Shown: positions 40,823 to 50,385, counted from the first letter of the stretch. The stretch: 64,000 nucleotides of DNA from Cerina sp048266425 (GCA_048266425.1 JBLWZN010000011.1:26059-90058), one strand, 5' to 3'. The notes: a model not told the origin generated them from the sequence alone. Translations and numbers: made by a program.

Positions 40823-42373
40823 TTACAACCCACCATTTCTTTCAGGATCCCTGGGAACGGGCCAATTTTCTGGTTTTCCAGTTTTATCGTCTATGGGCAA
40901 GATTATTTTTTCCCTAGAAGTTTTGTTGGGTTCTTCTGAGGCTAAATACACTAAAACAGCGGTAAGGATCACATTGTTTTGTACGTCGTCAAAAACAATT
41001 TTATCATAGGAGTCGCGGTTGGTGTGCCACGTATAATTCCAATAATCCCAACTGAGGGAACTTAAATTGAAAGCGGGTGCCCCGGCAGCAACAAAACTTG
41101 CATTATCTGAGCCTCCACGGGCCGGCTGCCCAGGGAAAGTGGTTTCAATATGTCTTCGGATGGTATCCGGAACGGCGTTGAGCCAGCGCGAGAGATAGTC
41201 GTAGGATTGCAGAAATCCGGCTCCATTAATATTTACCACCCTGCCCGTGCCATTATCTTGATTGAAAACGGCCTGAATATTTTTTACTATATCTGGATGG
41301 TCTGCAACAAATGCCCTGGATCCGTTTAGGCCTTGTTCTTCACTTCCCCAATGGCCCACAAGGATGGTACGTTTTGGCTGGGGATATACCTTTTTCAGGA
41401 TCCGCATTGCTTCCATCATCACCAAAGTTCCCGTTCCGTTGTCGGTAGCTCCAGTGGCGCCGTCCCAGGAATCAAAATGTGCGGATAGCACAACGTATTC
41501 TTCCGGTTTTTCGGTCCCTTTTATTGAAGCGATGGTATTTGAAGTGGGAACGGCCCCCAAATCTTTGGATTCTGCTACCACTTTAATTTTTGGGTTGTCC
41601 CCATGTTCCACCATTCTGTAGAGCATAGTGTAGTCTTCCAGGTCAATATCAACCGTAGGAATCTTTTTGGTCCTTGCACCAAAAATCTTATCCACCCCGA
41701 ACCCTTTTGACCAGTTGTTGTCCACAATACCAACAGCTCCGGCCTTTTCCAAGGCGGAAATGATGCTTCTGGAATCATAGCCACTTCGCTCTATGTTCTC
41801 CTTCCATGTCTTGGAGGCTGCTTCCCGTTCATTTTTCATTTTTTCGAACGATTCGGGTGTGGCATATTCTTTCCAATTTTCGTCGGGTCTTCCTGTGGGT
41901 TGCTTCATGGCAATCATCACAAATTTGCCTTTAACTTGAGGCAACCACTTTTGAAAGGAAATGGAATCCCTTATCTCTGGAAGGGTCATTAATTCTGCTG
42001 TTACGCCCTTGGTAGAAGTGCTCGGACTCCAGGCAAGTTGCGTGCCCTTAAGGGTTTGAACCCGTGGTGAGACCATGTCGATATGCGAAATACCCCGTTC
42101 CCAACCCTTCCATTGGCCCCATTGCTGATTTTCGGCAAATATTCCCCAGCTTTTATACTTCGCCACAGCCCAATCGTGGGCTTGTTGCATTTGGGGAGTC
42201 CCAACTAATCTTGGACCAATATCATCCAAGAGCTCATGTGCAAGTGTTTTCAATTGCGAATTTGCGTAAGCTTCATTTTCTATGGCTTGAATTATAGGAT
42301 CTCTCTCTTGGGCCGAAAGTGAAATGGTGAGCAAAAGAAGTGCTGCATAACAAAAAAAGGTAAGCTTTTTCAT
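40823..42373 (-). CDS. M28 family zinc metallopeptidase, secreted
   Basis: A 516-residue exported aminopeptidase. Start chosen at ATG 42373 (MKKLTFFCYAALLLLTISLSAQ), a clean Sec signal; the frame extends 36 bp further. After a PA-like insert (about 120-270), the M28 catalytic domain shows VLSAHFDSWDGATGATDNGTG with His and bridging Asp ligands, GSEEQGLNGSRAF with the catalytic Glu pair, and a late SDNASFVAAGAPAFNLSS with further ligand positions. Similar to the glutamate carboxypeptidase/aminopeptidase Q group. It probably digests peptides outside the cytoplasm; it has no evident tie to the sugar genes around it. Confidence 0.9.
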   Translation of the reverse strand: MKKLTFFCYAALLLLTISLSAQERDPIIQAIENEAYANSQLKTLAHELLDDIGPRLVGTPQMQQAHDWAVAKYKSWGIFAENQQWGQWKGWERGISHIDMVSPRVQTLKGTQLAWSPSTSTKGVTAELMTLPEIRDSISFQKWLPQVKGKFVMIAMKQPTGRPDENWKEYATPESFEKMKNEREAASKTWKENIERSGYDSRSIISALEKAGAVGIVDNNWSKGFGVDKIFGARTKKIPTVDIDLEDYTMLYRMVEHGDNPKIKVVAESKDLGAVPTSNTIASIKGTEKPEEYVVLSAHFDSWDGATGATDNGTGTLVMMEAMRILKKVYPQPKRTILVGHWGSEEQGLNGSRAFVADHPDIVKNIQAVFNQDNGTGRVVNINGAGFLQSYDYLSRWLNAVPDTIRRHIETTFPGQPARGGSDNASFVAAGAPAFNLSSLSWDYWNYTWHTNRDSYDKIVFDDVQNNVILTAVLVYLASEEPNKTSREKIILPIDDKTGKPENWPVPRDPERNGGL

Positions 42374-42593
42374 GCGTTTTGAATTTGGAATTAGTTGAAA
42401 ATAAATCAATTATATAAACTTCGATTCATATCTTGCTTGTTTAGCAAGGGTTCAATTTGATAAAGCTACAACATATTTTAGATTATGTCCAACTTATAAG
42501 ATAATGACGCAATCTGGAGAGGGATATATCTTGGGATTGGAATATATAATTTAAAGGATATCGTTTGGCAAAAATGTCAATTTTTCGGACTTG

Positions 42594-43778
42594 TTATCCC
42601 TTCAATAGAGCAACGGCCTGTTGTGCGATTTCCAGCTCTTCGTTGGTCGGAATAACTAGGATTTTGATTGGGGAGCCATTGGTATTTATTTCCCAAACCC
42701 CTTCGGTTTTGTTTTGATTTTTTAATTCGTCCATATGGATGCCCAAATACTCCATCCCTTCACACACCAAAGCTCTTAATACGCTCGAATTTTCCCCGAT
42801 CCCGGCGGTAAAGACCAAAGCATCCAGACCGTTCATAACCGCTATATAGCTGCCAATGTATTTTTTAATGCGGTAGGCGTTCATTTGGAGTGCCAATTGG
42901 CATTCTTTGTTGCCTGTTTCAGCTTTACGTTGGATGTCCCTAAGATCGCCGTGATCTGTAAGTCCCAACATGCCACTTTTTTTTAAGAGGATTGTATTCA
43001 CTTCTTCCAGACTATACCCCAAGGAATTCACCAAATAGAAAATAAGGCCATGGTCGATATCCCCGCTCCGGGTCCCCATTATTAGGCCGTTAGATGGGGT
43101 AAACCCCATACTGTGGTCTACACTTTTACCATTTTGAACCGCGGTGACACTACAACCATTCCCTAAATGAAGGGTAATAATCTTGGATTTGGGCCTTTTT
43201 AAGAAGGTGATCGCTTTCTGGGAAACGTAATCATGGCTGATTCCATGGAACCCATATACTTGAATGCCCTTTTCAAAGAAGTCATTGGGTATGGCATATT
43301 TTTTAGCTTTGGTCGGAATGGTCTGATGAAAGGCGGTATCGAAAACGGCCACCTGTTTGGCCGAATTAAAGATGTGTTCGGCCATTATGATCCCTTCAAA
43401 ATTAGCAGGATTGTGCAAGGGAGCCAAGGCACAAAGTTGCTGTATTTTATCTTTCACTTCGGAAGTTATGATCGTTGTTTTTGAAAATGTATTGCCACCA
43501 TGGACTACCCTGTGGGCAACGATTTCGATTTCTTTTGATTCCTTAATGACCCCTTTTTTAGGATGTAAAAGATAATCGGCTACTTTTTGAAGTCCAATTT
43601 TGTGGTTTTCGATTACTACCGATTCCGACACATCCACTTCTCCGGTTTTGTACTTAAAAATTGCATTGGATGCACCAATACGTTCCACGATTCCAGAACA
43701 ATAGATCTGTTCCGAAGGCATTTCCATAAGTTGATATTTTATGGAGGAACTGCCGGAATTTATAATTAGTATTTTCAT
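42594..43778 (-). CDS. ackA: Acetate kinase
   Basis: Converts acetyl phosphate and ADP to acetate and ATP (reversible). The standard N-terminus MKILIINSGSSSIKYQLMEM starts at ATG 43778; the frame reaches 43808, but the extra ten residues do not fit the family. Further marks: HRVVHGGNTF, VAVFDTAFHQTIP with active-site Asp, YGFHGISHDYVS, LHLGNGCSV, MGFTPSNGLIMGTRSGDID and LVFTAGIGENS near the C-terminus. 394 residues, normal. It follows pta on the same strand with a 216-bp spacer that holds a 108-bp palindromic element. The next gene downstream, an M28 peptidase, is probably separate. Confidence 0.96.
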   Translation of the reverse strand: MKILIINSGSSSIKYQLMEMPSEQIYCSGIVERIGASNAIFKYKTGEVDVSESVVIENHKIGLQKVADYLLHPKKGVIKESKEIEIVAHRVVHGGNTFSKTTIITSEVKDKIQQLCALAPLHNPANFEGIIMAEHIFNSAKQVAVFDTAFHQTIPTKAKKYAIPNDFFEKGIQVYGFHGISHDYVSQKAITFLKRPKSKIITLHLGNGCSVTAVQNGKSVDHSMGFTPSNGLIMGTRSGDIDHGLIFYLVNSLGYSLEEVNTILLKKSGMLGLTDHGDLRDIQRKAETGNKECQLALQMNAYRIKKYIGSYIAVMNGLDALVFTAGIGENSSVLRALVCEGMEYLGIHMDELKNQNKTEGVWEINTNGSPIKILVIPTNEELEIAQQAVALLKG

Positions 43779-43812
43779 TGTTTTAATTTTTGGGATTATA
43801 AGGAACATTCTT

Positions 43813-43920
43813 TTACCCCTCCGCCTTCGGCACCTTCCCTTGAAAAAAGGGGAGGACCAAATGGTCCATAATTAAAGTCCTCCCCTGCGAAGGGGAGGTG
43901 CCCAAAGGGCGGAGGGGTAA
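43813..43920. repeat. 108-bp nested palindromic element between pta and ackA
   Basis: Outer arms are TTACCCCTCCGCC (43813-43825) and GGCGGAGGGGTAA (43908-43920), perfectly complementary. Inner arms AGGGGAGGAC (43848-43857) and GTCCTCCCCT (43877-43886) are also complementary, and the 3' half has a second small hairpin (CCCCTgcgAGGGG type). The block is much richer in G+C than its surroundings. It looks like a dispersed intergenic repeat seen in many flavobacteria rather than part of either gene, and could form a strong RNA structure between pta and ackA. Confidence 0.8.
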
Positions 43921-43994
43921 GGATTTCAAGTTCTATAGTTAATGTGTTTTGTGGAAATCTCCTATCCCGACATAAAAACCATATAACTTCAAAG

Positions 43995-46085
43995 TCAAAT
44001 ACCCTGTGCCTGTATGGCCGTAATAATCACCGTATTGTAAATATCCTCGACGGTACATCCTCGGCTCAGATCGTTTACTGGTTTATTGAGACCTTGTAAC
44101 ATAGGGCCGATGGCCAAAGCTCCGGTCTCCCGTTGAACGGCTTTGTAAGTGTTGTTCCCTGTGTTCAGGTCTGGGAAGATAAAAACACTTGCCTTCCCGG
44201 CAACCTTGGAATCCGGCAGCTTGTTTTTTGCCACCTGTATATCCACGGCAGCATCATACTGAATGGGTCCCTCCACTTTAAGATTGGGATTTTTTTCCTT
44301 CACCAATTGGGTAGCCTTTCTAACGCGATCAACATCGGCACCTGCTCCGGAGCTACCAGAGGAGTAGGAGAGCATGGCAATCCGGGGTTCAATATCAAAT
44401 GCTTCGCTGGTGGCAGCGGACGAGATTGCAATTTCCGCCAGTTGTTCCGCCGTAGGATTTGGATTGATGGCGCAATCCCCAAAAATGGATACGCGATTGT
44501 CCAGGCACATGAAGAACACGGAAGAAACCACCGATACATCCGGCCTGGTTTTAATAAACTGCAATGCAGGCCTAATGGTATGTTGTGTGGTATGTATGGC
44601 GCCCGAGACCATTCCGTCGGCATGTCCTTTATATACCATCATGGTACCGTAGTAGGATACGTCCTCCATAAGATCCCGAGCCATGGCCAAGTTTACGTTC
44701 TTGTGTTTGCGCAGTTCATAGAGTGTAAGTGCGTAGTCCTCAAAATTATCAGATTCTGTGGGGTCTACTATATGGATCTTGTCCAAATCCAAGTCAAGAT
44801 CCAACTGCAGTATTTTTGATGCTATTTCTTCCCGATTGCCCAATAAAGTAAGTTCAACCACTTGGGTAGCTATAAGTTGTTGGGCGGCCGTAAGAATACG
44901 ATCGTCAGTGCCTTCGGGGAGCACTATGTGCTTTTTATTGGATAGGGCTCTCTGGTAAAGCTTATAGAGAAACATACGTGGGGTAATTCCCTTTGCCTTA
45001 AAGGTTATCAAGCGCTCTTCCAACTCTTTGACGGGTACATATTTTTCAAACTCCTGGATCGAGGTTGTTATTTTCAATTTATTTTCGGCATAAATCTTAG
45101 GTTTTATGGACCCTATTCTATTGGTGACCGAAAAAGTTCCGCCCTGCACGGAAATTATCGGGATTACCTCTGAAAGACCTTCGATCAATTTTAGAATTGA
45201 ATCTTCTGGTATGAGTCCACCTGTTAGGATAATTCCCGAAATAGGAGGATAATTGGCCGAAATGTTAGCCTGTAAGGCACCTAGAATGATATCGGCACGA
45301 TCACCTGGGGTTATGACCAAACTGTTCTCTTTTAAATGGATGAGGTAATTGCGCAATTGCATCGCCCCTACGCTAAACGCTCCCGCTGGATTATTGATAT
45401 AGGGTTCCCCAAACAAGATACTGCCATCCAAATTCTCCATAATCTCCTTTACCGTAGGGTTGGCTAGGACAGGGTTTAAAGGAATGGCCCCGACCAATAC
45501 ACTTGGGGGCAATTTTGCTTTGAGCCCTTCTATCACCAATGGCACATTTTCCGGCTGAATTTTATTGGCCACGGCCAGGAGTACTTCTACTCCTTTTTCC
45601 TTAAATGAATCGTAGGCCAAATATAGATTGCCGACCAGTTCTTCCAAGGATTTGCCCACCCCTCCAGCAATTATTAATGCTGGTATACCTAGATTTTTGG
45701 CGACCAACACATTGATGCCCCATTCCATAATAGCACCTTCTCCAGAAAAATCGGTACCTTCCACAAGAACAAAATCAAAACGACCTTCAATAGCTTTGTA
45801 TTTAGAAATAATGGTCGCTAGAATTTCGTCGTCCTTATCCAAGTTTTTATGGCGGACCAATTCGCTTCGGGTATAGGCATAGGCCTCCTCAAATTTTAGG
45901 TTTAGGTCGAAATGGGTGATTAAGGTGCGGATGTGATTGTCTACCCCATCCCCATTATCATCGATAATGGGCCTGAAATAACCAACTTTGGCCGTCTTGC
46001 CCAGTAGTAAGTGCATTAACCCTAAGGAGATAATCGATTTACCACTGTTGGGTTCGGTTGTGGCAATATAGATGGCCTTATTCAT
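43995..46085 (-). CDS. pta: Phosphate acetyltransferase, long form
   Basis: Converts acetyl-CoA and phosphate to acetyl phosphate; upstream partner of ackA. The 696-residue long form has an N-terminal P-loop domain (TTEPNSGKSIISLGLMHLL), a central DRTGG domain (about 215-330) and the catalytic PTA domain (about 370-690). The last has KHIVLPEGTDDRILTAAQQL, GMVSGAIHTTQHTIRPALQFI, FGDCAINPNPTAEQLAEIA, AMLSYSSGSSGAGADVDRVRKA and VFIFPDLNTGN-Y-K, all typical. ATG start. Divergent from the Gfo/Idh/MocA gene by 212 bp. The short DRTGG and P-loop parts are thought to regulate the enzyme in other bacteria. Confidence 0.96.
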   Translation of the reverse strand: MNKAIYIATTEPNSGKSIISLGLMHLLLGKTAKVGYFRPIIDDNGDGVDNHIRTLITHFDLNLKFEEAYAYTRSELVRHKNLDKDDEILATIISKYKAIEGRFDFVLVEGTDFSGEGAIMEWGINVLVAKNLGIPALIIAGGVGKSLEELVGNLYLAYDSFKEKGVEVLLAVANKIQPENVPLVIEGLKAKLPPSVLVGAIPLNPVLANPTVKEIMENLDGSILFGEPYINNPAGAFSVGAMQLRNYLIHLKENSLVITPGDRADIILGALQANISANYPPISGIILTGGLIPEDSILKLIEGLSEVIPIISVQGGTFSVTNRIGSIKPKIYAENKLKITTSIQEFEKYVPVKELEERLITFKAKGITPRMFLYKLYQRALSNKKHIVLPEGTDDRILTAAQQLIATQVVELTLLGNREEIASKILQLDLDLDLDKIHIVDPTESDNFEDYALTLYELRKHKNVNLAMARDLMEDVSYYGTMMVYKGHADGMVSGAIHTTQHTIRPALQFIKTRPDVSVVSSVFFMCLDNRVSIFGDCAINPNPTAEQLAEIAISSAATSEAFDIEPRIAMLSYSSGSSGAGADVDRVRKATQLVKEKNPNLKVEGPIQYDAAVDIQVAKNKLPDSKVAGKASVFIFPDLNTGNNTYKAVQRETGALAIGPMLQGLNKPVNDLSRGCTVEDIYNTVIITAIQAQGI

Positions 46086-46297
46086 AAATGGAAGAATTGT
46101 AACGTTTTGATTGAAAAGGTTCTATAAAAATGTTCAAAAATCATTTCTACAGGAATCTTTGACTCTACACAGGGATTTTAATTGAAGCTATAAAATTAAG
46201 GGATTTCTATGGCACTTTTAAAGAAACCCACCTCCTTTATGGAAACAATTTGTATATTAGGTATCTGGCACAATACTTAAAATTAAACACTATCGAT

Positions 46298-47404
46298 ATG
46301 GGATCACGCAGGGATTTTATTCAAAAACTTACGGTATCGGCCGTTGGAATACCGGTTTTGGGCTATACGGCCAACCTCGAAAATTATATGCCAACTTTTG
46401 AAAACGATACGCAATTGCGGGTGGCAATAATGGGACTTGGCAGTTATGGAACAAGGGTCGCGAATGCCATGGAATCCTGCAAACGTGCCAAATTGGTAGG
46501 AGTAATCAGTGGTACGCCATCAAAGATCAAGACCTGGCAGGGCAAATACAGGATTCCGCAGAAAAATTGCTATAACTATGAAAATTTTGACAAGATAAAG
46601 GACAATCCGGATATTGATGCAGTGTACATCATTACCCCCAATGGTTTGCACCATGACCAAGCAATCCGTGTTGCTAGGGCGGGCAAACATGTTATTTGCG
46701 AAAAGCCCATGGCCATTAATGCCAAGGAAGGCGAAGAAATGGTCGAGGCCTGTAAGGATGCTGGTGTTAAATTGTTGGTGGGCTATCGTATGCACTTTGA
46801 GCCAAGGACCTTGGAGGTAGTCAATATGAGGAGAAATGGGGATTTTGGAAAAATCATGTTCTTTCAGGGGCTTTCAGGATTTACGATTGGTGACCCAAAT
46901 CAATGGCGTTTAAATAAAGAACTTGCGGGGGGCGGGGCCATGATGGATATCGGGATTTATTCCATTAACGGGGCCCGTTACATGGTAGGGGAGGAACCCA
47001 TTTGGGTAACGGCACAGGAAACCAAGACCGATCCCATAAAATTCAAGGAAGGGGTGGATGAAACTATTCAATTTCAACTCGGTTTTCCAAGTGGCGCGGT
47101 GGCGTCATGCTTGTCTACCTATTCCATGAACAATCTGGACAGGTTTTTCCTTAATGGGACTAAAGGCTTTGCGGAGATGCAACCCTCCACGGGGTATGGA
47201 CCCATTGAAGGACGTACAAATAAAGGACCATTGACAGCTCCCATAGTTACGCATCAAACAGTGCAAATGGATGCTATGGCCGGAATAATTTTGGATGGTG
47301 AAAAGCCTCCAATCCCGGTCGATGGGGAGGAAGGGGTAAAGGATCTAAGGATTATGGATGCCATTTTTAAGGCGGTAAAAATCAACGGAAAGGTCTATTT
47401 ATAA
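46298..47404 (+). CDS. Exported Gfo/Idh/MocA family oxidoreductase
   Basis: A 368-residue NAD(P)-dependent sugar oxidoreductase with a twin-arginine-type leader (MGSRRDFIQKLTVSAVGIPVLG). The frame reaches a TTG at 46250, but ATG 46298 places the arginine pair correctly. Rossmann motif AIMGLGSYGTRVANAM (44-59), and the family EKP at Glu135-Lys136-Pro137 (HVICEKPMAI). The central AGGGAMMDIGIYSINGARYM segment carries the conserved Asp and an altered His position. Glycoside-modifying members of this family keep NAD tightly bound and act in the periplasm after Tat export. It faces the sodium:solute symporter gene across inverted heptad arrays. Confidence 0.88.
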   Translation: MGSRRDFIQKLTVSAVGIPVLGYTANLENYMPTFENDTQLRVAIMGLGSYGTRVANAMESCKRAKLVGVISGTPSKIKTWQGKYRIPQKNCYNYENFDKIKDNPDIDAVYIITPNGLHHDQAIRVARAGKHVICEKPMAINAKEGEEMVEACKDAGVKLLVGYRMHFEPRTLEVVNMRRNGDFGKIMFFQGLSGFTIGDPNQWRLNKELAGGGAMMDIGIYSINGARYMVGEEPIWVTAQETKTDPIKFKEGVDETIQFQLGFPSGAVASCLSTYSMNNLDRFFLNGTKGFAEMQPSTGYGPIEGRTNKGPLTAPIVTHQTVQMDAMAGIILDGEKPPIPVDGEEGVKDLRIMDAIFKAVKINGKVYL

Positions 47405-47538
47405 GTACAAAGTATTAAGTACAAAGTATAAAGTAATAAGTATATAGTATTTAAATAGAAGGACACAGATATAGATACAGAACGCCTAATTATGGAATCT
47501 TACTACTTATTACTACTTTGTACTTAATGCTTAATACT
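47403..47538. repeat. Pair of inverted heptad arrays between convergent genes
   Basis: Left array 47403-47458 starts in the TAA stop of the oxidoreductase: AAGTACA, AAGTATT, AAGTACA, AAGTATA, AAGTAAT, AAGTATA, TAGTATT, TAAATAG. Right array about 47500-47538 is the mirror image, running from the symporter stop on the minus strand: TAGTATTAAG followed by CATTAAGTAC and AAAGTAGTAA. Both read GTAYWAA on their sense strands. Between them lie about 40 bp of unrelated sequence. The two could pair as a long A/U-rich stem in either transcript. Confidence 0.85.
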
Positions 47539-49009
47539 AGACACTAACCACTCCCTTCTTCCTTATCAACAACAACCCAATAAAGGTCAACAGCCCGTTG
47601 ATCGGCAATAATTCGTAACCCACCTCATATCCACCCAAGCTTTCCGGGGGAAGGTTCGCAATACCCATCATAATCAATACAGAAGCTAGTGCCACCGCCC
47701 AAACATAATTATCCTTAATTTGGTATTTGGTAAAAATACCGAAGGTAAAAAGTCCCAAAAGGGGTCCATAAGTGAAGGTTGCAACGGTGAGCAGACCATC
47801 TATCACGTTTTTGTCCAGAATATACCTAAAGGCAATAATAACAAGGACCAACAGTACGCTCATTCCTATATGGGTTTTTTTCCGCATTTTTTTCTGCTTG
47901 GTCTCTTCCTTTTTCTCAATCCCTAGAAAATCCACACAAAAGGATGTCGTCAAGGAAGTAAGGGCACTATCCGCACTACTGTATGCAGCTGCAATAAGGC
48001 CAAGCATAAAGGTTACGGCCACCACGATGCCAAGATCGCTATTTATGGCAATCTCAGGAAATAGTAGGTCGGCTTTAGGTGTGCCATCCATCAACGGCAG
48101 TGCAATATTAAACTTGTCGGCATATATAAATAAAAGGGCCCCAAGAAGTAGGAATATAAAATTGACCACTATCAAAACCAGGCTAAATGAAACCATGTTT
48201 TTTTGTGCATCCTTAAGAGACTTACAGGTAAGATTTTTTTGCATCATGTCCTGATCCAGCCCTGTCATGCAAATCGTAATGAACATCCCACCAAAGAAGG
48301 ATTTTATAAAGTTGTTCTTGGCAAAAAAATCATCGGTGACAAAGATTTTGCTGTATTGCTTTAACTCGTCCGAGGCTAAAAATTCTGAAAAGCTCCACCC
48401 TAATTTTTGATTGATAAAATAAATGGAAAGGCCCAAGGAGACAAGCATGAACAAGGTTTGAAGCGTATCTGTCCACACAATGGTCTTAATGCCTCCCCTA
48501 AACGTGTAGATCCAGATAAGGAGAATGGAAAGGATTACAGTGACCTCAAAGGGTACGTTCCAAGCGTCAAAGACGAACTGTTGCAATACCATGGCCACTA
48601 AAAACAGTCGGAATGAAGCTCCGAGAACCCGGGAAATAAAGAAGAAAAATGCTCCCGTCTTATAACTTACCAATCCAAAACGCTGTTCCAAATATTGGTA
48701 TATGGAAGTAACGTTAAGTTTGTAATATATGGGCAGAAGAAGGTAGGCTATGACAAAATAGCCTACCAAATAACCAAACACTACCTGCATATAACTGAAT
48801 TGGGAGGTCTCTACCCACCCTGGCACCGAGATAAAAGTAACACCGGACAAGGAAGCACCAACCATCCCAAATGCCACCAAAAACCAAGGTGATTGTTTGC
48901 CGGCCTTAAAGAAATCCGCATTGGAATCATTTTTTCCGGTAAAATAGGAAATGGTCAAAAGCAGTAAAAAATAGCCCCCGATAAGCAAAAGAATGTGCGT
49001 AGCCGACAT
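47537..49009 (-). CDS. Sodium:solute symporter (SSS family)
   Basis: A 490-residue membrane transporter with about 13 helices, moved by the sodium gradient that Na+-NQR maintains. SSS signatures: YFTGKNDSNADFFKAGKQSPWFLVAFGMVGASLSGVTFISVPGWV (residues about 22-66), VFGYLVGYFVIAYLLLPIYYKL, FRGGIKTIVWTDTLQTLFML, and GLDQDMMQKNLTCKSLKDAQKNM. Substrate cannot be read from sequence; sugars and sialic acids are usual in this clade. Divergent from the L-galactose-type operon with a 274-bp spacer that may hold shared control, so it is a good candidate for importing that operon's substrate. Ends RKKGVVSV directly at a heptad array. Confidence 0.9.
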   Translation of the reverse strand: MSATHILLLIGGYFLLLLTISYFTGKNDSNADFFKAGKQSPWFLVAFGMVGASLSGVTFISVPGWVETSQFSYMQVVFGYLVGYFVIAYLLLPIYYKLNVTSIYQYLEQRFGLVSYKTGAFFFFISRVLGASFRLFLVAMVLQQFVFDAWNVPFEVTVILSILLIWIYTFRGGIKTIVWTDTLQTLFMLVSLGLSIYFINQKLGWSFSEFLASDELKQYSKIFVTDDFFAKNNFIKSFFGGMFITICMTGLDQDMMQKNLTCKSLKDAQKNMVSFSLVLIVVNFIFLLLGALLFIYADKFNIALPLMDGTPKADLLFPEIAINSDLGIVVAVTFMLGLIAAAYSSADSALTSLTTSFCVDFLGIEKKEETKQKKMRKKTHIGMSVLLVLVIIAFRYILDKNVIDGLLTVATFTYGPLLGLFTFGIFTKYQIKDNYVWAVALASVLIMMGIANLPPESLGGYEVGYELLPINGLLTFIGLLLIRKKGVVSV

Positions 49010-49103
49010 AGTTTGGTTTTGTTAAGGGGCCAATGTACAAAAGTTAAAGGATAACCGAAATTGGTACCAGCGCATTTTTGGTGAAAATGTGAGCTCTTGG
49101 CTT

Positions 49104-49136
49104 ATAGGTAAGATTGTTTTTGGTATTTTTACCTAT
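49104..49136. promoter_or_regulatory. Inverted repeat in the symporter/dehydrogenase divergent spacer
   Basis: ATAGGTAA (49104-49111) and TTACCTAT (49129-49136) are perfect complements around a 17-nt T-rich loop. The site lies about midway between the two divergent starts. It may be an operator shared by the transporter and the operon. No regulator gene is close by. Confidence 0.35.
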
Positions 49137-49283
49137 TAATGAACCCATGTTTTTTGTACGAAGCCACCTTGTTTGGAATAATCAATTAAAACCCAGCGAA
49201 ATGTCCGTCAAACCTAGTTCGGGCAAGATTAATTTAAACTTCCATGGTTATTTGGGAAAATTAAGGAAAATAGCAATTAACGT

Positions 49284-50297
49284 GTGAAATATATAGTTTG
49301 CGAAAAACCCGGTGAGTTCCTGTTCTTGGAAAAGGATATTCCTGTCAGAAAGGATAATGAGGCCCTTTTGCGGGTTAAGAAAGTGGGTATTTGCGGTACC
49401 GATCTGCATGCTTATGCGGGGAATCAGGCTTTCTTTACCTACCCAAGGATATTGGGACATGAACTCGCTACCGAAATTGTTGAGATCGGAGAAAACGAAA
49501 GGGGACTTAAGGTTGGTGATAAGGTGGTGGTAATTCCGTATATAAGTTGTGAAAAATGTATTGCTTGTCGCAATGGCAAGCCCAATTGTTGCACGGACAT
49601 TCAAGTTTTGGGCGTCCATACCGATGGCGGGATGCAGGAACTGATAACTGTTCCGATTAGTCTTTTGATACCGGCCCAACGGCTTACTGATGAGCAGATG
49701 GCGGTGGTAGAACCGTTGGCGATTGGTGCACATGCCATTCGACGGGCCCTGTTACAGAGCGGGGAGAGGATTGTAGTAATCGGTTGCGGGCCCATTGGTA
49801 TCGGAATCATGAAACTTGCCCAAATAGCTGGGGCAAACGTCATCGCCATGGATGTTAACCAACAGCGATTGGATTATGCCAAAAAAAATATAGGGGTGGA
49901 TTTTGTGGTCGTGGCTGATGAAAATGCGGTTGCCCGGGTTTCCGAAATTACCCAGGGGGATATGGCTACGGTCGTTTTCGATGCCACAGGTCACAAAGGG
50001 GCATTGGAAGCTGGTATAAAATATATGTCACACGGGGGCAGATATGTGTTGGTGGGACTCTCCAAAGGGGACCTTACATTTTCACACCCGATGATCCACG
50101 CCAAAGAGACTACGCTAATGTGTAGTAGGAACGCTACCTTGGCGGATTTTGAGCATGTTATCGATGTCTTGAAAAATGGAAAATTCCCAACGGACACTTT
50201 TATAACCCATACCGTTGGTTTTCGGGAAATGATCGCTAATTTTGATAGTTGGTTAGACCCCAAAACTGGGACGATAAAGGCCATGGTGGATTTTTAA
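49284..50297 (+). CDS. Zinc-binding dehydrogenase, candidate L-galactonate 5-dehydrogenase
   Basis: A 337-residue medium-chain dehydrogenase. Catalytic zinc residues: Cys37 (GICGTD), His59 and Glu60 (GHE). Structural zinc: Cys89, Cys92, Cys95 and Cys103. Rossmann motif VIGCGPIGIG near 170. The start codon is GTG (MKYIVCEKPGEF). The family includes L-idonate, L-gulonate and L-galactonate 5-dehydrogenases. Since a tagaturonate reductase (UxaB) lies two genes on, the most economical role is oxidation of L-galactonate to D-tagaturonate. First gene of a five-gene same-strand operon; the next gene begins after 88 bp. Other secondary alcohols of aldonates are possible substrates. Confidence 0.8.
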   Translation: MKYIVCEKPGEFLFLEKDIPVRKDNEALLRVKKVGICGTDLHAYAGNQAFFTYPRILGHELATEIVEIGENERGLKVGDKVVVIPYISCEKCIACRNGKPNCCTDIQVLGVHTDGGMQELITVPISLLIPAQRLTDEQMAVVEPLAIGAHAIRRALLQSGERIVVIGCGPIGIGIMKLAQIAGANVIAMDVNQQRLDYAKKNIGVDFVVVADENAVARVSEITQGDMATVVFDATGHKGALEAGIKYMSHGGRYVLVGLSKGDLTFSHPMIHAKETTLMCSRNATLADFEHVIDVLKNGKFPTDTFITHTVGFREMIANFDSWLDPKTGTIKAMVDF

Positions 50298-50385
50298 GAA
50301 TAACGTCGTAGATAGCATCTGAAAAAGTACAATCTACTACAATAACTAATATTTTGTTTGAAAAAGTTAAAAGTCAAAAAGATAA

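Noticed and set aside
44133..44819. 228-residue plus-strand frame within pta
   Set aside because: It lies wholly antisense to the conserved catalytic domain of pta and has no domain or start-site support; a shadow frame.
46250..46297. TTG start for the Gfo/Idh/MocA gene
   Set aside because: ATG at 46298 puts the twin-arginine motif at the N-terminus as expected for exported members.
47403..47538. CRISPR array
   Set aside because: The units are 7 bp, contiguous and without spacers; no cas genes are present. They are degenerate tandem repeats.
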